Source of the DNA: DATEHQ01 sp035279525
Lineage (GTDB): Bacteria > Chloroflexota > Dormibacteria > Dormibacterales > Dormibacteraceae
Assembly (NCBI GenBank): GCA_035279525.1
Contig: DATEHQ010000027.1
Location: 1-17,366 of the forward strand
Direction: 5' to 3'
Length of the DNA stretch: 17,366 nucleotides
The notes under the pieces were generated by a model. It did not search any database. It was given only the letters and a program-made list of their open reading frames with translations, and was not told where the DNA came from. A program made the position numbers and the translations under genes. The first letter of the stretch is position 1. Every line of letters begins with the position of its first letter. Shown here piece by piece: positions 13,546 to 17,366 of this stretch.

Positions 13546-14202
13546 GTGTTTCGCGCGGTCGTGTTCGACTTCGACGGCCTGATCCTCGACACGGAGGAGC
13601 CCATATACCGCTCCTGGCTCGAGGTCTACGAGGCCCATGGAGTGGAGCTGCCCTTCGAGCGGTGGATCCTGACCGTCGGCTCGACCGACACGGCCTTCCA
13701 TCCCCAGCGTCACCTGGAGGAACGCCTCGGGCGGCCGCTGCCCAAGGAGGTGCTGGACCGAAGGGCCGGCCGCCGCACCGAGCTCATCCTCGCCAACCGG
13801 GTGCTGCCCGGAGTGGTCGCCCACCTCGACCGGGCCCGTGAGCTGGGGATCAAGGTCGGTCTCGCGTCCAGCTCCACGCAGGAGTGGGTGAGGGGCCACC
13901 TCGCGCGGCTCGGCATCCTCGATCGGTTCGAGTGCCTGCGCTGCCGCGACGACGTCGCGCGCGCGAAACCCGAGCCCGACCTCTACATCGCGGTCCTCGA
14001 GTGCCTGGGAGTTGCGGCCGCCGAAGCCTTCGCGGTCGAAGACTCGCCAAACGGCGTCGCGGCCGCCAGGCGCGCCGGGCTCAGGTGCGTCGCCATCCCC
14101 AACTCGATCACGGAGCGCCTCGACCTGACGGAGGCGGACGTGCTGGTGCGCTCGCTGGCGGACGTCACCTTCGACGAGCTGGTCACCAAGCTCTCGGCCT
14201 GA
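13546..14202 (+). CDS. HAD-superfamily hydrolase, beta-phosphoglucomutase/phosphatase type
   Basis: 218 residues. Motif I is FDFDGLILDTE (7-17) with nucleophile Asp8 and acid/base Asp10; motif II Ser is in GLASSST (105-111); motif III is Lys141 in AKPEPD; motif IV is VEDSPNG (164-170). The segment after motif I forms the helical cap of subfamily IA enzymes. It removes phosphate from, or isomerises, a small sugar phosphate. GTG 13546 is preferred because the protein then starts directly at the first strand. It is followed after 13 bases by the phosphofructokinase gene, so a link to sugar-phosphate metabolism is likely. Confidence 0.88.
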   Translation: MFRAVVFDFDGLILDTEEPIYRSWLEVYEAHGVELPFERWILTVGSTDTAFHPQRHLEERLGRPLPKEVLDRRAGRRTELILANRVLPGVVAHLDRARELGIKVGLASSSTQEWVRGHLARLGILDRFECLRCRDDVARAKPEPDLYIAVLECLGVAAAEAFAVEDSPNGVAAARRAGLRCVAIPNSITERLDLTEADVLVRSLADVTFDELVTKLSA

Positions 14203-14215
14203 TCCGTTCTACCCT

Positions 14216-15256
<1,041 letters not shown>

Positions 15257-15275
15257 CCGGCCCAGGGATTCCCCG

Positions 15276-15848
15276 ATGGCGCGCAAGAAGAAGATGCTCG
15301 AGCTCGCGGGCACCGGCGACGACGGCACGACCGGCCTCCTCGGTGGGGGGCGCGTGCCCAAGGACGACCCGCGGGTCGAGGCCTACGGAACCGTCGACGA
15401 AGCCTCGAGCGCGCTCGGCCTCGCCCGCGCACTCACCGCTGACTCACGTGTGCGCGCGATCTGCGAGGAGCTGCAGCGTGGCCTCTACGCGGTCGGCGCC
15501 GAGCTGGGAACCAATCCGGAGAGCGTCACGAGATTCGTCACCACCGGCGAGGCCGAGGTCAGCCGGCTCGAGGAGCTGATGGCGGAGCTGGAGGGCGAGG
15601 TCACCATGCCCGCCGGCTTCATCCTGCCCGGCGCGACGCCCGCCTCGGGCGCGCTCGACCTCGCCCGCGCGATCACCCGGCGTGCCGAGCGGCGAACCAT
15701 CTCCCTGCAGCGCGCGGGAGGCCTTCGCAGCGGCCAGGTCACGCGCTGGCTGAACCGGCTCAGCCTCCTGCTCTTCGTGCTCGGTCGTTATGAGGAGGAG
15801 CGTGCCGGCCGGCGCGCGAAGCCCGCCAAGCGGGGACGCGAGGGCTGA
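15276..15848 (+). CDS. pduO: ATP:cob(I)alamin adenosyltransferase, PduO type
   Basis: 190 residues; transfers the adenosyl group of ATP to cob(I)alamin, making coenzyme B12. The ATP-binding N-terminus TGDDGTTGLLGGGR (13-26), AYGTVDEASSALGLAR (36-51), FILPGATPASGALDLAR (115-131), RRAERR (135-140) and RWLNRLSLLLFVLGR (157-171) are all PduO-type landmarks. The usual NRLSD reads NRLSL here. AGGGA seven bases before ATG 15276 serves as ribosome-binding site. The C-terminus is a basic, Lys/Arg-rich tail. No B12-dependent enzyme lies in the window, so the user of the cofactor must be elsewhere. Confidence 0.92.
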   Translation: MARKKKMLELAGTGDDGTTGLLGGGRVPKDDPRVEAYGTVDEASSALGLARALTADSRVRAICEELQRGLYAVGAELGTNPESVTRFVTTGEAEVSRLEELMAELEGEVTMPAGFILPGATPASGALDLARAITRRAERRTISLQRAGGLRSGQVTRWLNRLSLLLFVLGRYEEERAGRRAKPAKRGREG

Positions 15849-15872
15849 TTCAGGGGTAACTTTAAGTTCGAG

Positions 15873-16808
15873 ATGGGTCAGGCGGGCTATGTGGTCCTGG
15901 TCGTCGCGGCGCTGGTCATCGTCTACGTGGCGCTCTCCTACCTGCTCTACCGCAGCGCGTTCGTCCCCGCCCGCCCGCAGTTCCTCGACGATTTCACCTT
16001 CACGCCCTTCGAGTTCCAGGCCGACTACGAGGAGGTCGAGCTCACCACCGCCGACGGCATCAACTTCGGGGCCTGGCACTTCCGCCAGCCCGGGTCGCCG
16101 CAGACGGTGATCGTGTCCGGCGGGCACAAGGGCCAGCGGCAGGGCGCGCTCGGCATCTCGGTCGCGCTGTGGCGGAAGGGCTTCAACGTCATCCTCTATT
16201 CCTATCGCGGCATGCCCGGCAGCGACCGCGCGACGATCACGTTCGGCATCAAGGAGGTGCTCGAGCTGCAGGCGGCGATTGCGTTCGCGCGCAAGCGGAT
16301 CGCCAACGCGAGGATCGGACTGCTCGGCTACTCGATGGGGGCTGTGGTCTCACTCCTCGGCGCGGCGGGCGAGCCAGGCGTCCAGGCGCTCGTCCTCGAC
16401 AGCCCGTTCAGCGAACTGCGCCGGCTGCTGGTGGACAACGTGCGGGCCACCACCAAGCTGCCCGGCACGGCCTTCGTGTGGCTTGCCGGAGGAATGTTCT
16501 GGGTGCGGACGCGAAAGCGGCTGTCCGAATGCAATCCGATGGACGTGCTGACATCCCTGGAGCCGCGGCCGCTGTTCTTCATCCACGGCGGAGCGGACGA
16601 GATCACCTCGGTCAACCACAGCCGCCGCCTTTACGACGCCTATCGGGGCCCGCGTGAGATCTGGATCGTGCAGGGCGCGCCGCACACCGGCGCGTACTTC
16701 GCAGACCGTCCTTTATATGTGGAGCGCGTGGCCGGGTTCTTCGCGCGCCACCTGGGCCTGGACGTGAGCGGCCAGCTGCGCCTGGTCGAGGAAGAAGAAG
16801 TCTCCTAG
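15873..16808 (+). CDS. Membrane-anchored alpha/beta hydrolase
   Basis: 311 residues. One N-terminal TM helix (5-26) is followed by a compact alpha/beta-hydrolase domain. The triad is Ser154 in LGYSMG (151-156), Asp242 in HGGADE and His271 in GAPHTG. VSGGHKGQRQG (81-91) supplies the oxyanion-hole region and YSYRGMPGS the strand-4 loop. The pattern is like the BAAT/FrsA-type or BEM46-like esterases anchored by one N-terminal helix. The likely substrates are esters, amides or acyl chains at the membrane. TAACTT and TAAGTT (15857-15868), an A/T-rich patch in GC-rich DNA, may hold a -10 box, so it could have its own promoter. It is the last gene of the plus-strand run. Confidence 0.87.
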   Translation: MGQAGYVVLVVAALVIVYVALSYLLYRSAFVPARPQFLDDFTFTPFEFQADYEEVELTTADGINFGAWHFRQPGSPQTVIVSGGHKGQRQGALGISVALWRKGFNVILYSYRGMPGSDRATITFGIKEVLELQAAIAFARKRIANARIGLLGYSMGAVVSLLGAAGEPGVQALVLDSPFSELRRLLVDNVRATTKLPGTAFVWLAGGMFWVRTRKRLSECNPMDVLTSLEPRPLFFIHGGADEITSVNHSRRLYDAYRGPREIWIVQGAPHTGAYFADRPLYVERVAGFFARHLGLDVSGQLRLVEEEEVS

Positions 16809-16822
16809 GCTTTCGGCGGCCG

Positions 16823-16851
16823 GCGTTTTCCGCCCGTTTTGGCGGAAACGC
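16823..16851. repeat. Inverted repeat after the hydrolase gene
   Basis: GCGTTTTCCGCC (16823-16834) pairs with GGCGGAAACGC (16841-16851) with one bulged base and a six-base loop, 15 bases after the hydrolase stop. It could act as a terminator but has no T-run after it. It contains the first copy of the element CGTTTTGGCGGAAACG (16835-16850). Confidence 0.55.
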
Positions 16852-16866
16852 GCCAAATTCACGCCC

Positions 16867-16903
16867 CCGATTGGCACGTTTTGGCGAAAACGTGCGGAAT
16901 CGG
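16867..16903. promoter_or_regulatory. Palindromic operator-like element upstream of the ECF sigma gene
   Basis: CCGATT (16867-16872) pairs with AATCGG (16898-16903), and inside it GCACGTTTT (16874-16882) pairs perfectly with AAAACGTGC (16887-16895). It contains CGTTTTGGCGAAAACG (16877-16892), which matches 15 of 16 bases of the copy 42 bases upstream. A TAGGCT -10-like box follows at 16915-16920, placing the palindrome over the -35 region, as expected for a repressor or autoregulatory site. Confidence 0.5.
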
Positions 16904-16965
16904 CTGGGCGGACTTAGGCTCGCGCTGCAACAAACCCGTCTCTTGCTGACAGGAATAGGCGAGAC

Positions 16966-17366
16966 ATGCAGCGAGTGGCCGATTTCGAACGTTCGCGGAT
17001 GGCGAGCGACGCCGACTTCGCGGAGCTGTTGCGGCCGCTCATCGAGCCTGGATTCCGGCTCGCGTTCGCCATGCTCCACGACGCGTCCGCGGCCGAGGAC
17101 GTCGTGCAGGAAGCCTCCTTCACGGCGTGGCACAAGGTCGCGAAGATCAAAGATCAATCCCGAATCCGGCCCTGGTTTCTGGGCGTTGTCGCCAACAAGT
17201 GCCGCAACGCGCGCCGGAACCGGTGGATCGCCGGCGTGACGCTGGGCATGCCCGAGCAGTTGCGTTCCGCCTCCAACGAAGAATCGATACTCCGCGGCGC
17301 CGACCTGCGTCGTGCGATCGGGCGGCTTCACCACGACGATCGCGTGGTGGTCGCCCTCTACTTCTA
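16966..17366 (+). CDS. ECF-type RNA polymerase sigma factor (3' truncated)
   Basis: 133 residues are visible before the window ends. Region 2 spans LAFAMLHDASAAEDVVQEAS (32-51) and TAWHKV through RPWFLGVVANKCRNARR (68-84), the -10-binding and core-binding part with the conserved D-A-x-D/E-x-Q-E and W-x-x-x-V-x-N-x-x-x-x-x-R patterns. A short linker leads to the start of region 4 (DLRRAIGRLHHDDRVVVALYF), where -35 recognition would follow outside the window. ATG 16966 is preferred, with a weak GGAAT/GGCGAG upstream; ATG 16999 is possible. ECF factors are usually followed by an anti-sigma gene, which would be just beyond the window. The palindromes upstream suggest tight control. Confidence 0.88.
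   Translation, partial: MQRVADFERSRMASDADFAELLRPLIEPGFRLAFAMLHDASAAEDVVQEASFTAWHKVAKIKDQSRIRPWFLGVVANKCRNARRNRWIAGVTLGMPEQLRSASNEESILRGADLRRAIGRLHHDDRVVVALYF

Noticed and set aside
12886..13899. Minus-strand open frame spanning the DUF2254-like start and the HAD gene
   Set aside because: Composition is typical of a shadow frame and it contradicts two recognised genes.

Overview
The window is about 17.4 kb of GC-rich, gene-dense bacterial chromosome. Every stretch longer than about 175 bases carries a gene. Codon use is strongly GC-biased, GTG and TTG starts are common, and several starts lack a Shine-Dalgarno sequence. The gene content is an RskA-type anti-sigma factor, a LytR-CpsA-Psr protein, a GlbO-type truncated haemoglobin, a PPi-type phosphofructokinase and a sulfocyanin-like lipoprotein. 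It suggests a Gram-positive-type soil lineage near Actinomycetota, Chloroflexota or Candidatus Dormibacterota. That placement is inferred from content only. There is no rRNA, tRNA, CRISPR array, transposase or phage gene, so this looks like ordinary chromosome.

Layout. (1) 1-1076: the tail of an anti-sigma factor, a convergent single-C2H2 zinc-finger miniprotein, and a 94-residue single-pass membrane protein behind a structured leader. (2) 1092-6744, mostly cell envelope: a patatin-type lipase preceded by a 61-residue charged miniprotein, then (minus strand) a membrane-anchored beta-propeller coupled by a TGATG overlap to an LCP protein. A secreted clan GH-A-type glycoside hydrolase diverges from these, followed by a lipoprotein overlapping a two-TM protein, and a divergent cupredoxin lipoprotein that appears to have lost its copper ligands. 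(3) 6782-11373: a DUF3052-like protein, a metallophosphoesterase with a probable CTG start, an ornithine-cyclodeaminase-family oxidoreductase, an MFS exporter, a DUF2268-type zinc protease and a four-TM protein. (4) 11372-13493: GlbO and a large DUF2254-like membrane protein. (5) 13546-16808: a plus-strand run of HAD phosphatase, phosphofructokinase, PduO-type cobalamin adenosyltransferase and membrane-anchored alpha/beta hydrolase. (6) 16809-17366: tandem palindromes in front of an ECF sigma factor that runs off the window.

No single large new system is evident. The most rewarding items are the cupredoxin without copper ligands, the paired CGTTTT-N4-(A/G)AAACG palindromes ahead of the sigma gene, the small C2H2 protein, the PPi signature in the phosphofructokinase, and several divergent or convergent gene pairs with almost no intergenic DNA and leaderless-type -10 motifs. 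The two LCP-operon products, the glycoside hydrolase and the lipoproteins all act outside the membrane and may form an envelope locus. The HAD, phosphofructokinase and adenosyltransferase genes are metabolic and probably co-transcribed.
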